Positions 34,688 to 43,517 of a stretch of DNA of 64,000 bases are shown here, one piece after another. The notes under the pieces were generated by a model. The model had not been told where the DNA came from, made no database searches, and was given only the letters and a program-made list of their open reading frames with translations. The stretch comes from Ectothiorhodospiraceae bacterium (GTDB lineage Bacteria; Pseudomonadota; Gammaproteobacteria; HK1), in NCBI GenBank assembly GCA_024234875.1, contig JACKNM010000016.1:74863-138862 (forward strand). Reading direction: 5' to 3'. Position 1 is the stretch's first letter. Each line of letters opens with the position of its first letter. The position numbers and the translations under genes are program-made.

Positions 34688-36172
34688 TTGAGCGCGACAG
34701 CAAGCACCGCTACCGAGGCCGTGTCGCGCCGGCTGCTGCTGGTCGACGACGACCCGCTGATCAGCGCCTCGCTCGGCTTCGTCCTGCGTGACGGCTTCGC
34801 GGTGACCGAGGCCGCGACCCGGCCCGAGGCACTGCGCGTGGTGCGCGGGCCGGGCGAGATGCCCGCGATCGCGCTGGTCGATCTCGGCCTGCCGCCCGAC
34901 CCCCATCGCCCCGACGAGGGCTTCCGCCTCATCGAGGAGCTGCTCGCGGCCAGCCCGACCATGAAGGTGCTGGTGCTGTCGGGGCAGAGCGACCGTCGCA
35001 ACGTCCAACACGCGCTCTCGCTCGGCGCGGTCGACTTCATCCCCAAGCCGTGCGACCCGCTGCTGCTGAAGGCTCGGCTCGACCACCAGCTCATGATGCT
35101 GGAGGCCGAGGCTGAGGCCTGTCCGTCACCGGCGCGCCGCGGCGACGATTCCCTGCTCGGTACGAGCGCGGCGATGGAGCACCTGCGCGAGCAGGTCCGC
35201 CGCTTCGCCGACACGCCCTTCCCGGTGCTGGTGCAGGGCGAGTCCGGTACTGGCAAGGAGCTGGTGGCGAAGCTCCTCCACGACTGGAGCGAGCGAGCTG
35301 CCGCGCCCTTTCTCACCGTCAACTGCGCCGCCTTCACCCCGGACCTGCTCGAGGCTCAGCTCTTCGGCCACGCCAAGGGCGCGTTCACCGGCGCGGTCGG
35401 GGCGCGGCCCGGCTTCTTCGAGGAGGCGGGCGAGGGCACGTTGTTCCTCGACGAGATCGGCGAGTTCCCGACCGACCTGCAGCCGAAGCTGCTGCGCGTG
35501 CTCGAGAACGGCGAGTACTACCGGGTGGGCGAGACCCGCCCGCGCACGGCCTCGGCCCGCGTGATCGCCGCCACCAACCGCGATCTGCTGGAGGCGATCC
35601 GCGAGGGCTCGTTCCGTCACGATCTCTACCATCGTCTCAGCGTGCTCACCGTGGACGTGCCGCCGCTGCGCGCGCGCGGGCGCGACTGCCTGCTGCTACT
35701 CGACCACTTCCGGGCCACCTATGCCTCGAGGATGCAGCCGTTCACCCTCGACGAGGCGACCACCGAGCGGCTCCTCGCCTACAGCTACCCGGGCAACGTG
35801 CGCGAGTTGCGCAACATCGTCATCCGGCTCGGCGCGAAGTATCCCGGGCGGCGGATCGGCCTCACCGAGCTCGAGCCCGAGCTCGACAGCCAGTCCGATG
35901 TGGACGACCGTACGATGACTCAGCTCTCGGCCGGGGACTTCCGGCTCGACGAGATCCTGACTGGCTGGGAGCAGCGCTACATCAACGCTGCCCTGCGGCT
36001 GAGCAACGGCAACTTGAGCGAGGCGGCGCGGCTGCTCGGGGTCAACCGCACCACGCTCTACAGCAAGATCCAACGCCTGGCGGGCTCGGTCAGGCCCGGG
36101 GACGGCCGAGGCGGTGAAGGCCCGGCGGGGGCGGAGGGTGGGCGCGTCGATGGCAGGCCGGGCGATGTATAA
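34688..36172 (+). CDS. Sigma-54-dependent response regulator (NtrC/PrsR-like)
   Basis: A 494-residue three-domain activator. The receiver (about residues 12-130) has LLLVDDDPLI, the Asp in IALVDLGLPPDP and Lys in DFIPKPCDP. The AAA+ domain (about 155-385) has Walker A GESGTGKEL, the sigma-54-contacting GAFTGA loop and Walker B LFLDEIGEF. The C-terminal Fis-type helix-turn-helix is LSEAARLLGVNRTTLYSKIQ. The receiver, with DLGLPPDP, resembles PEP-CTERM-associated PrsR regulators, but no PEP-CTERM genes are here. TTG at 34688 is preferred; GTG at 34721 is possible. The gene overlaps mshM by 8 bases, so it is part of the pilus operon and likely drives sigma-54 promoters such as the one at 55334-55349. 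Confidence 0.88.
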   Translation: MSATASTATEAVSRRLLLVDDDPLISASLGFVLRDGFAVTEAATRPEALRVVRGPGEMPAIALVDLGLPPDPHRPDEGFRLIEELLAASPTMKVLVLSGQSDRRNVQHALSLGAVDFIPKPCDPLLLKARLDHQLMMLEAEAEACPSPARRGDDSLLGTSAAMEHLREQVRRFADTPFPVLVQGESGTGKELVAKLLHDWSERAAAPFLTVNCAAFTPDLLEAQLFGHAKGAFTGAVGARPGFFEEAGEGTLFLDEIGEFPTDLQPKLLRVLENGEYYRVGETRPRTASARVIAATNRDLLEAIREGSFRHDLYHRLSVLTVDVPPLRARGRDCLLLLDHFRATYASRMQPFTLDEATTERLLAYSYPGNVRELRNIVIRLGAKYPGRRIGLTELEPELDSQSDVDDRTMTQLSAGDFRLDEILTGWEQRYINAALRLSNGNLSEAARLLGVNRTTLYSKIQRLAGSVRPGDGRGGEGPAGAEGGRVDGRPGDV

Positions 36173-37937
36173 CGACTTCTTCGGGCTGGACAAGGCCCCG
36201 TTCAAGATCACGCCCGACACCCGGCTCTTCTATACCGGCGCCGGCCGCGGCGAGATCCTCGAGGCCCTCATCTACGCCATCACCAGCGGTGAGGGCATCA
36301 TCAAGATCGTCGGCGAGGTCGGCACCGGCAAGACCATGCTGTGCCGGATGCTCGAGGCGCGGCTGCCGAAGAACGTCGAGATCCTCTATCTCGCCAACCC
36401 GAGCCTCTCGCCCGAGGACATCCTCCACGCCATCGCGCTGGAGATGGAGCTGCCGGTCGACCCCGGCGCCAACCGCCTGCACGTGCTCCACGCCATTCAG
36501 CAGCGCCTGCTCGAGAAGTACGCCAACGGCCAGCACGTGGTGGTGCTGGTGGAGGAGGCGCAGAGCATGCCGCTCGCGACGCTGGAGGAGGTGCGGCTGC
36601 TCAGCAACCTCGAGACCGAGCAGGACAAGCTGCTGCAGATCGTGCTGTTCGGGCAGCCGGAGCTCGACGAGAAGCTCGCCGACAACAGCATCCGCCAGCT
36701 CAAGGAGCGCATCACCCACAGCTTCTACCTCCAGCCCTTCACCCCGGAGCAGACGCGCGAGTACGTCAACTACCGGATGCGGCAGGCCGGCTATCGCGGC
36801 CGGGACGCGTTCCAGGACGGGGCCTACTCGCGGATCGCGCGGGCGTCCGAGGGGCTGGTGCGGCGCATCAACATCATCGCCGACAAGTCGTTGCTGGCTG
36901 CCTTCGCCGAGGACACCCACGACGTCTCGCGGCGGCACGTGCGGCTCGCGGTGGACGACAACCGCTTCAAGCAGTCGCGAGGCTGGGGCTGGCCCGAGAT
37001 CGCCCTCGGTGGTGGGGTGGTTCTGATCACGCTGACCATCGCCTGGGTGCTGGTCTTCGGCAGCGCCCGCCAGAGTGGGCCGGTCGCCGCGGTCTTGCGG
37101 CTGTTCGAGCCGGCGGCGGCCGATGCCGCGGCGCCACCGTCGGTGGCCGAGCCGCCAGCGGCCTCCGCGTCGCCGGCGGATGCGGCGCCACCGCCTCCGG
37201 CCGGCGACCAGGCTCCGGCACCCGCCTCGTCGGCGGCGCCGCCGGCGGCGACCGGATCCGCGACCGGTCAGCGCTCGTCGCTCCCACGGACGGCCACGGC
37301 GGTGGCAGACGTCGCCGCCGCGGCGCCGATCGACCCCGAGCCGCCCGCGGCCGTCGCGGCGCTGCAGTCAGGCGACGGCGGGTGGGGGGCGAGCACGTCC
37401 GTCGACGACGATGGCGCGCGCGTGAGCGCCGCGGTCGGGTCGCCCCCCGGGCCGACCCCCGTCGTCGCGGTCACCGACGATTCGTCGCCGGCACCGCGAG
37501 CCGCCCCGGGGACGGGTCCGGCGGCAGCCGGCGCCGTGAGCGAGCCCGATGCCACCAGGACCGTCGCCAGCGCCGACCTCGCCGCGAGCAGCGGCGAGAG
37601 CCTGCTCGCGGAGCGGCTGCGGGTCACTCGGCTCTGGCTGCGGGACGCGAACCGCAACGGGTACAGCATCCAGCTCCTGCTCACCGACATCGCGCGTCAC
37701 CAGCGGCTCGAGTCGTTCCTCGGCGCGCGGGCCCGCCGGGGTGACCTCGACCAGATCTACGTCTACGAGACCGAGATCAGCGGCCGGCTCTGGTACGGGG
37801 TGCTCTATCGCACTTACCCGACCCTGACCGCCGCGCGTCAGGCGCTGGAGGCGCTGCCGCCAGAGCTGGGGCAACATCAGCCCTTCGTCCGCAACGTGCG
37901 TGACATCGACGTGCGCGACGCCGCGGCCGTCGGCTGA
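36165..37937 (+). CDS. mshM: MshM/ExeA-like AAA ATPase with C-terminal SPOR-like domain
   Basis: A 590-residue protein. Residues 1-270 form an ExeA/MshM-type AAA+ ATPase starting MYNDFFGLDKAPFKITPD, with Walker A GEVGTGKTMLCRML and Walker B VVLVEEAQSM. One transmembrane helix lies at about 287-306. The region about 320-480 is Ala/Pro-rich and probably spans the periplasm. Residues about 500-590 look like a SPOR peptidoglycan-binding domain (GYSIQLLLTDI, YETEISGRLWYGVLYRTY). Such proteins help pass or assemble secretins through peptidoglycan. ATG at 36165 gives the family N-terminus; ATG at 36150 is possible. It overlaps the regulator and precedes mshL by 151 bases. Confidence 0.85.
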   Translation: MYNDFFGLDKAPFKITPDTRLFYTGAGRGEILEALIYAITSGEGIIKIVGEVGTGKTMLCRMLEARLPKNVEILYLANPSLSPEDILHAIALEMELPVDPGANRLHVLHAIQQRLLEKYANGQHVVVLVEEAQSMPLATLEEVRLLSNLETEQDKLLQIVLFGQPELDEKLADNSIRQLKERITHSFYLQPFTPEQTREYVNYRMRQAGYRGRDAFQDGAYSRIARASEGLVRRINIIADKSLLAAFAEDTHDVSRRHVRLAVDDNRFKQSRGWGWPEIALGGGVVLITLTIAWVLVFGSARQSGPVAAVLRLFEPAAADAAAPPSVAEPPAASASPADAAPPPPAGDQAPAPASSAAPPAATGSATGQRSSLPRTATAVADVAAAAPIDPEPPAAVAALQSGDGGWGASTSVDDDGARVSAAVGSPPGPTPVVAVTDDSSPAPRAAPGTGPAAAGAVSEPDATRTVASADLAASSGESLLAERLRVTRLWLRDANRNGYSIQLLLTDIARHQRLESFLGARARRGDLDQIYVYETEISGRLWYGVLYRTYPTLTAARQALEALPPELGQHQPFVRNVRDIDVRDAAAVG

Positions 37938-38088
37938 GAACGTACGGTGTCTCGACGATGCGCCCGACCGGCCTCAACCAGCGGACGAGGTATGGAACGT
38001 AACCGCATGTCTCTGCTAGGGTGGGCGACCGGCCGGGTCCCGCCAGGAGGCGGCGGGACGTCATGGATCTTCCGGGGGGAGTGAACGC

Positions 38089-39798
38089 GTGGGTTCGATG
38101 AGATTTCGCTTCGCGCCGCTGGCTCTGCGGGGGCTCGGGCCCTTGCTCCTGGCGGGGCTCGCGGCAGTGCTCGCGGGCTGCCAGATCCCGCCGCCCGAGG
38201 CGCGTGAGGTCTCCGCCGGTCACCTCGGGGCCACCGCCGAGGCGGTCCCCCCGGCACAGGACATTCCCGCCCCCGTCCAGGTCCGCCCCTACGTTCCGCT
38301 CCCCGAGCCGGCACCACCGAGCGAGACCTACACCGTGGTGGTCAACGAGGTGCCGGTCAAGGAGCTGCTGTTCGCACTCGCGCGCGACGCCGGCGTCAAC
38401 ATCGACGTCCACCCCGAGGTCGAGGGCACGGTGACCCTGAATGCGGTCGACCAGACGCTCACCCAGATCCTCGACCGCATCGGCCGCCAGGTGAATGTCT
38501 CCTACGAGAACCGCAACGGGACGATGATCATCGGCCCCGACCGCCCGTTCCTGCGCACCTACAAGGTCGACTACGTCAACATGGCGCGCGACAGCTCGAG
38601 CACCATCGAGACCTCGACCAAGGTCGCGACCACCGGCACCACCGGCGGTGCCGGTGGTGGTGGAGGCGGCGGTGGCAACACCTCGGAGACCACGGTCAGC
38701 AACGTCTCGAACAACCGTATCTGGGACACCCTCGCCGAGTCGCTGCGTCAGATCGTGCGCCCCGAGCGCCTCGATCCGGATGCGGTGCCCGACCTCCAGA
38801 ACGTGATCGTCAATCCCGAGAGCGGCGTGATCGTGGTCCGCGCCACCGCGCGCCAGCACGAGCTGGTGCAGCGCTATCTCGACCAGGTGATGGCGAACCT
38901 GCACCGCCAGGTGCTGATCGAGGCGACCATCGTCGAGGTGGAGCTCAGCGACAACTACCAGTCGGGCGTCGACTGGGCGCGATTGCAGGCGGGCATCGGC
39001 AACAGTGGGCTGGCGGTGAGCCAGGCGGTGCTCGGCAATTTCGCCGGCCCGGTGGCGGGCGTCACCGGCCTGTTGCTCGACATCGGGGATCAGCGCGGCA
39101 CCTCGCAGCAGGACGTGCAGCTCACGGTGCGCCTGCTCAAGCAGTTCGGCGAGACCCGGGTGCTTTCCAGCCCCAAGGTGATGGCGCTGAACAATCAGAC
39201 CTCGATTCTCAAGGTGGTGGACAACGAGGTCTACTTCACCATCGAGCTCGACGAGAAGGAGGACGACGAGACCAACACCACCCGCACCGAGATCAAGTCA
39301 CAGGTCAACACGGTGCCGGTCGGTCTGGTCATGAACGTCACCCCGCAGGTCAACGACTCGGCCACCGTGACGCTGAACGTCCGGCCGACCATCACCCGCA
39401 TCCGCGAGTTCGTGGACGACCCCGGGGTGGCGATCATCGCCGCCATCGTCGGTGTCGCGGCCCAGGGTGCCGTCAACCGGGTGCCGGTGGTGCAGGTGCG
39501 CGAGACCGAGACCGTGCTGCGGGTGAACGACCGGCAGGTCGCGGTCCTCGGGGGCCTGATGCAAGATCGCCGGACCCGGAGCAACGACGGCACGCCGGGT
39601 CTCTCGGACATCCAGGAGGTCGGCGGTCTGTTCGAGTTCCGCGAGCGTGACTCGGTCAAGACCGAGCTGGTGATCTTCCTGCGCGCGACGGTGGTGCGCT
39701 CGCCGAGCCTCGACGGCGACTTCAGCGGCTTCCGGCAGTACCTGCCGGAGAACCAGCGCTCGGCCGAGCCGATGCCGACGCCGTTCAAGTCGTTCTGA
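38089..39798 (+). CDS. mshL: MshL-type secretin lipoprotein
   Basis: A 569-residue outer-membrane secretin that forms the pilus exit channel. A lipoprotein signal ends in LAAVLAGC (lipobox Cys about residue 27). An STN-like domain follows (PVKELLFALARDAGVNIDV), then an N-domain with a glycine-run insertion (about residues 185-200), then the secretin core with TRVLSSPKVMALNNQTSILKV and VAVLGGLMQDRR near the end. Start GTG at 38089 has a GGGGGAG site; ATG at 38098 is alternative. A small hairpin (38037-38059) precedes it. It is part of the mshM-L-N-E-G series and matches MSHA pilus secretins of Vibrio. Confidence 0.9.
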   Translation: MGSMRFRFAPLALRGLGPLLLAGLAAVLAGCQIPPPEAREVSAGHLGATAEAVPPAQDIPAPVQVRPYVPLPEPAPPSETYTVVVNEVPVKELLFALARDAGVNIDVHPEVEGTVTLNAVDQTLTQILDRIGRQVNVSYENRNGTMIIGPDRPFLRTYKVDYVNMARDSSSTIETSTKVATTGTTGGAGGGGGGGGNTSETTVSNVSNNRIWDTLAESLRQIVRPERLDPDAVPDLQNVIVNPESGVIVVRATARQHELVQRYLDQVMANLHRQVLIEATIVEVELSDNYQSGVDWARLQAGIGNSGLAVSQAVLGNFAGPVAGVTGLLLDIGDQRGTSQQDVQLTVRLLKQFGETRVLSSPKVMALNNQTSILKVVDNEVYFTIELDEKEDDETNTTRTEIKSQVNTVPVGLVMNVTPQVNDSATVTLNVRPTITRIREFVDDPGVAIIAAIVGVAAQGAVNRVPVVQVRETETVLRVNDRQVAVLGGLMQDRRTRSNDGTPGLSDIQEVGGLFEFRERDSVKTELVIFLRATVVRSPSLDGDFSGFRQYLPENQRSAEPMPTPFKSF

Positions 39799-39899
39799 GA
39801 GGGTGTGGCCGGGAATGGGCGAAGGGAGCGCGGCGATGATTCGGGCCGGGTCCGGCGTATGCGTTCGGCGCGTGCGGGAAGCGTAGAGGCGGAGCACAG

Positions 39900-41690
39900 A
39901 TGAGTCTCCTGATGGACGCGCTGCGGCGCGCGGAAGCGGCCCGCCAGGCCGAGGCGGCAAGGACCGGGATTGCCCCGCCGAGCCCCGAGGAGACGCAGGG
40001 CTTCACTCTCGACCCGCTGGAGCCGGGCGCGTCGTCGGCGGCCGCGCCGGCGGGGTCGGACGCGCTCGAGTCGGGCCGCTCTGGCTCCGGGTCCGGCTCG
40101 TTCGACCTCGAGGACGAGCTCGAGCTCGGGCGCGAGGATCCGTTGCTCGGGCTCGACGACGACGGCAGCGGCGACCGCGGGCGCGCCGGAGCCGGTGCCG
40201 GCACCGGGGACCATTCCCTGACCGGGCTCGGGCCCCTGGCGATGGAGCCGGAGGTCGACGACCCGTCGGCGACCATGCCGTCGGCCCGTGCTGCCCAGGC
40301 CTCGGTCGACGACTATTTCGACGGCACGCGCTCGATGTCGTTGTCGATGGACTCGGTGCGCACCGCGCTCGACGATCGCACCGCCACCGGCGAGCGGGCA
40401 TCGGCGACCGCATCGACCGACCAGCGCACGGTGCGGGCGGTGTTCCAGGCCAAGCGGGCGCGTCGCGAGCGGTCGCGGACGGCGTTGCTGGTCCTCGTCC
40501 CGATCCTGGTGCTCCTGCTGGTCGCCTTCGCCGGCTGGGTGCTCTGGGACGTCCCCGAGGTCCGTGATCTGCGCGCCTCACTGTTCGGCCAGCCGGCGGT
40601 GGTGGCCCGGCAGAGCCCGGCGCCCCGTCCGGCGCCGGTGGCTCCGGCGCGGACACCGACTCCGCCGCCCGCCGCGGCGACCGCCACGACCACCACGACC
40701 ACCGCCGCCACGGGGCAGACCCCGCCCGTGACACCTCCCGCCGCCGGCACCGGCGCGCCGACCCCGCCGCCGGCCGCCGAGAGCGCGCCGCAGGCCGCGG
40801 GGATTGCGGGGGCCGCCGGGGCTGCCGGAGTCGCCGCCGCCGGCACCGCGGCGGCGACCGTCGCCACCGCCGCGTCGGAGGCGCCGTCGACGGCCCGTAC
40901 CGCGTCGGCGGCGGCCCCCAGCCGCGGCGAGTTCAACGCCGTGCCGTCGGTCGACGAGGTGGCGCCGGGGGCACGCGGCCGGGGGCAGGGGCCGATGGTG
41001 CCGCCGGACATGCCCTTGCCGGAGGGGCTCTCGCAGGCGATCGAGTCCGCGGGCCTCGCATCGAGCGGTGGCGCGGGAGCCGGTATCAGCATCACCCGCC
41101 GGTCGCGGACCGCCCGCGCGCCGGCGCTCGCGCGCGAGGGCTACGAGGCGTTTCGTGCCGGTGACCTCGCCACCGCGCGCTCCGCCTACACCCGCTTGCT
41201 GCGCCGCGAGCCGCGCAATCGGGATGCGATGCTCGGGCTCGCGGCGGTGGCGGTGGGCGAGGGGCGACCGCAGGAGGCGGCCGAGATCTACGCGCGCCTG
41301 CTCGCGCTCGACTCCCGCGACCCGGTGGCCCAGGCGGCGCTCATCTCCATCACCGACAACCTCGACCCGCTCGCCGGCGAGAGTCGGGTGAAGGAGCTGC
41401 TGCGCAGCTATCCGGACGCCGCCTATCTGCACTTCTCCCTCGGCAACCTGATGGCGCGCCAGAGCCGGTGGGCGGAGGCGCAACAGGCCTACTTCGACGC
41501 CCATCGCCTGGAGAGCGAGAACGCCGACTACGCGTACAACCTGGCGGTCAGTCTGGACCGTCTGTCCCAGCCGCGCGCGGCGCTGCAGTTCTACCGGCGT
41601 GCGCTCGACCTCGCCGCGACCGGCTACGTGAGCTTCGAGCGTGGCGCGGTGGAGCGCCGAATCCAGTCGATCACCACTGCCGCCAGATGA
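39900..41690 (+). CDS. mshN: MshN-like TPR protein
   Basis: A 596-residue protein with the short N-terminal motif MSLLMDALRRAEAARQ that is seen in MshN and GspB-type proteins. An acidic low-complexity stretch follows, then a transmembrane helix at about residues 197-215. Next comes an Ala/Pro/Thr-rich linker (about 220-400), and tetratricopeptide repeats occupy about 415-590 (GYEAFRAGDLATARSAYTRL, then FSLGNLMARQSRWAEAQQAY). MshN-type proteins support pilus assembly in the periplasm. The long linker is larger than usual and strongly alanine-biased. Its stop overlaps the ATG of mshE by 4 bases. Confidence 0.8.
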   Translation: MSLLMDALRRAEAARQAEAARTGIAPPSPEETQGFTLDPLEPGASSAAAPAGSDALESGRSGSGSGSFDLEDELELGREDPLLGLDDDGSGDRGRAGAGAGTGDHSLTGLGPLAMEPEVDDPSATMPSARAAQASVDDYFDGTRSMSLSMDSVRTALDDRTATGERASATASTDQRTVRAVFQAKRARRERSRTALLVLVPILVLLLVAFAGWVLWDVPEVRDLRASLFGQPAVVARQSPAPRPAPVAPARTPTPPPAAATATTTTTTAATGQTPPVTPPAAGTGAPTPPPAAESAPQAAGIAGAAGAAGVAAAGTAAATVATAASEAPSTARTASAAAPSRGEFNAVPSVDEVAPGARGRGQGPMVPPDMPLPEGLSQAIESAGLASSGGAGAGISITRRSRTARAPALAREGYEAFRAGDLATARSAYTRLLRREPRNRDAMLGLAAVAVGEGRPQEAAEIYARLLALDSRDPVAQAALISITDNLDPLAGESRVKELLRSYPDAAYLHFSLGNLMARQSRWAEAQQAYFDAHRLESENADYAYNLAVSLDRLSQPRAALQFYRRALDLAATGYVSFERGAVERRIQSITTAAR

Positions 41691-43420
41691 CCGTCGAATC
41701 TCCCACCGTCAATGTCGACCGGCCGATGCGCGCGCGGCGCATCGGTGAGCTGTTGGTCAGCAAGGGGGTGGTGAGCGAGGACCAGGTCCGCATCGCACTG
41801 ACCGAGCAGCGACGGCGCAAGGAGCACCTCGGGCGGATCCTGGTCCGTCTCGGTTTCGCCACCGAGGCGGTGATCCGCGACGTGCTCGGCGGCGCGCTGG
41901 GCTACGACAGCGTCGACCTCGCCCGCGTGGTGGTCGACGGTGACGTGGTGAAGCTGATCCCGAAGGAGATCGCCCGGCGCTACCACATGCTCGCGCTGAC
42001 CTTCCAGGCCGAGACCGGGACGCTGACGGTGGCGATGGCCGACCCGTTCAACGTCATCGCGCTCGACCAGGTTCGCGCGCTGCTCGGCGGCGAGGTCGAG
42101 ATCCGGCCGCTGCTCGCCGGCGAGGCCGATCTCGACAAGGCGATCGACCAGTTCTACGGCTTCGAGCTCTCGGTCGACGGCATCCTGCAGGAGATCGAGA
42201 CCGGCGAGATCGACTACCAGAGCCTGGAGGCGGAGAGCGACGAGTACAGCCAGCCGGTGGTGCGGCTGGTCAACGCGTTGCTCTCCGACGCGGTCAAGCG
42301 CGGTGCATCGGACATCCACTTCGAGCCCGAGCACGACTTCCTGCGCATCCGCTACCGCATCGACGGCGTGCTGCGCCAGATCCGAAGCCTCCACCGCAAC
42401 TACTGGTCGGCGATCGCGGTTCGACTCAAGGTCATGGCGGGGCTGAACATCGCCGAGATGCGCGCGCCGCAGGACGGACGCATCTCGCTGTCGGTGTCCG
42501 GTCGGCCGGTCGACTTCCGTGTGTCGTCGCTACCGACCACCCACGGCGAGAACATCGTGCTGCGTGTCCTCGACCGCCAGAAGGGCATCGTCCCGCTGGA
42601 CGGCCTGGGGCTCGACTCGCGCCAGCTCAACACCCTGCGCCTGATGATGGCGCGCCCGGAGGGAATCATCCTCGTCACCGGACCGACCGGCAGCGGCAAG
42701 ACGACGACGCTCTACTCGATGCTGAGCCATCTCAACACCGAGCAGGTCAACATCATGACGTTGGAGGATCCGGTCGAGTATCCGATGGAGATGATCCGCC
42801 AGACGTCGGTGAACGAGGCGGTGCGGCTCACCTTCGCCAACGGCATTCGGAGCCTGATGCGCCAGGACCCCGACGTGATCCTCGTCGGTGAGATTCGCGA
42901 CGAGGACACCGCGGTGATGGCCTTCCGCGCCGCGATGACCGGGCACCAGGTGTTCTCGACCCTGCACACCAACTCCGCCGTCGGATCGATCCCGCGCCTG
43001 CTCGACACCGGTATCCCGCCCGACATCATGGCCGGCAACATCATCGGCGTGATCGGGCAGCGCCTGGTGCGCAAGCTCTGCGTGCAGTGCAAGCAGATGT
43101 ACGAGCCGTCGCGCATCGAGCGCCAGCTGATGAAGCTCGGCCCCGGCTCCGACGTGCCCCCGGTCTATCGCGCCGTCGGCTGCGGGAAGTGCGACCACAC
43201 CGGCTACAGGGGGCGGCTCGCGATCATGGAGCTGCTGCGCTTCGACCCGGAGGTCGACGAGCTGGTGGCGCAGCGCGGAACCGTGCGCGAGCTGCTGAAG
43301 CTCGCTGCCTCGAAGGGCTTCACCACCATGGCGGACGACGGGATTCGCCGCGTGCTCGAGGGCGTGACCAGCATGGACGAGGTCTCGCGCGTCCTCGACC
43401 TCACCTACGGCGTGGCATGA
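41687..43420 (+). CDS. mshE: MshE pilus extension ATPase with c-di-GMP-binding N-terminal domain
   Basis: A 577-residue GspE-family secretion/extension ATPase. The N-terminal MshEN domain (about residues 12-150) holds two tandem copies of the c-di-GMP-binding motif: RRIGELLVSKGVVSEDQVRI with a distal Gln, then HLGRILVRLGFATEAVIRD. The ATPase core has Walker A GPTGSGKTT, the Asp box LTLEDPVEYP-like TLEDPVEYPM, Walker B ILVGEIRDEDT and the His box GHQVFSTLHTNSA. A tetracysteine zinc site is formed by CVQC and CGKC. This predicts pilus extension switched on by c-di-GMP. It overlaps mshN and precedes mshG. Confidence 0.93.
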   Translation: MTVESPTVNVDRPMRARRIGELLVSKGVVSEDQVRIALTEQRRRKEHLGRILVRLGFATEAVIRDVLGGALGYDSVDLARVVVDGDVVKLIPKEIARRYHMLALTFQAETGTLTVAMADPFNVIALDQVRALLGGEVEIRPLLAGEADLDKAIDQFYGFELSVDGILQEIETGEIDYQSLEAESDEYSQPVVRLVNALLSDAVKRGASDIHFEPEHDFLRIRYRIDGVLRQIRSLHRNYWSAIAVRLKVMAGLNIAEMRAPQDGRISLSVSGRPVDFRVSSLPTTHGENIVLRVLDRQKGIVPLDGLGLDSRQLNTLRLMMARPEGIILVTGPTGSGKTTTLYSMLSHLNTEQVNIMTLEDPVEYPMEMIRQTSVNEAVRLTFANGIRSLMRQDPDVILVGEIRDEDTAVMAFRAAMTGHQVFSTLHTNSAVGSIPRLLDTGIPPDIMAGNIIGVIGQRLVRKLCVQCKQMYEPSRIERQLMKLGPGSDVPPVYRAVGCGKCDHTGYRGRLAIMELLRFDPEVDELVAQRGTVRELLKLAASKGFTTMADDGIRRVLEGVTSMDEVSRVLDLTYGVA

Positions 43421-43442
43421 GCACCCTGACTCGCGCCCTCTC

Positions 43443-43478
43443 GGGGACTGGCTCCGCCGCGAGGCGGTGCCTGTCCCC
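43443..43478. repeat. Palindromic intergenic repeat, best copy
   Basis: GGGGACTGGCTCCGCC, a four-base centre, then GGCGGTGCCTGTCCCC gives a 36-base hairpin with few mismatches. It lies inside the mshE-mshG gap, within what should be one transcript, so the element tolerates or modulates operon read-through. Confidence 0.75.
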
Positions 43479-43517
43479 ATCCTCGTCGGCCCCCATCGCC
43501 CCTGCGCGGAGGCCGCC

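Noticed and set aside
34688..36172. PEP-CTERM/exosortase system, suggested by the PrsR-like regulator and PrsK-like kinase
   Set aside because: No exosortase, PEP-CTERM protein or exopolysaccharide gene is present; the neighbours are type IV pilus genes.
37938..38088. Sigma-54 promoter ahead of mshL (TGGAACG near 37992)
   Set aside because: The GC of the -12 element is one base out of phase and the TTGC block is absent.
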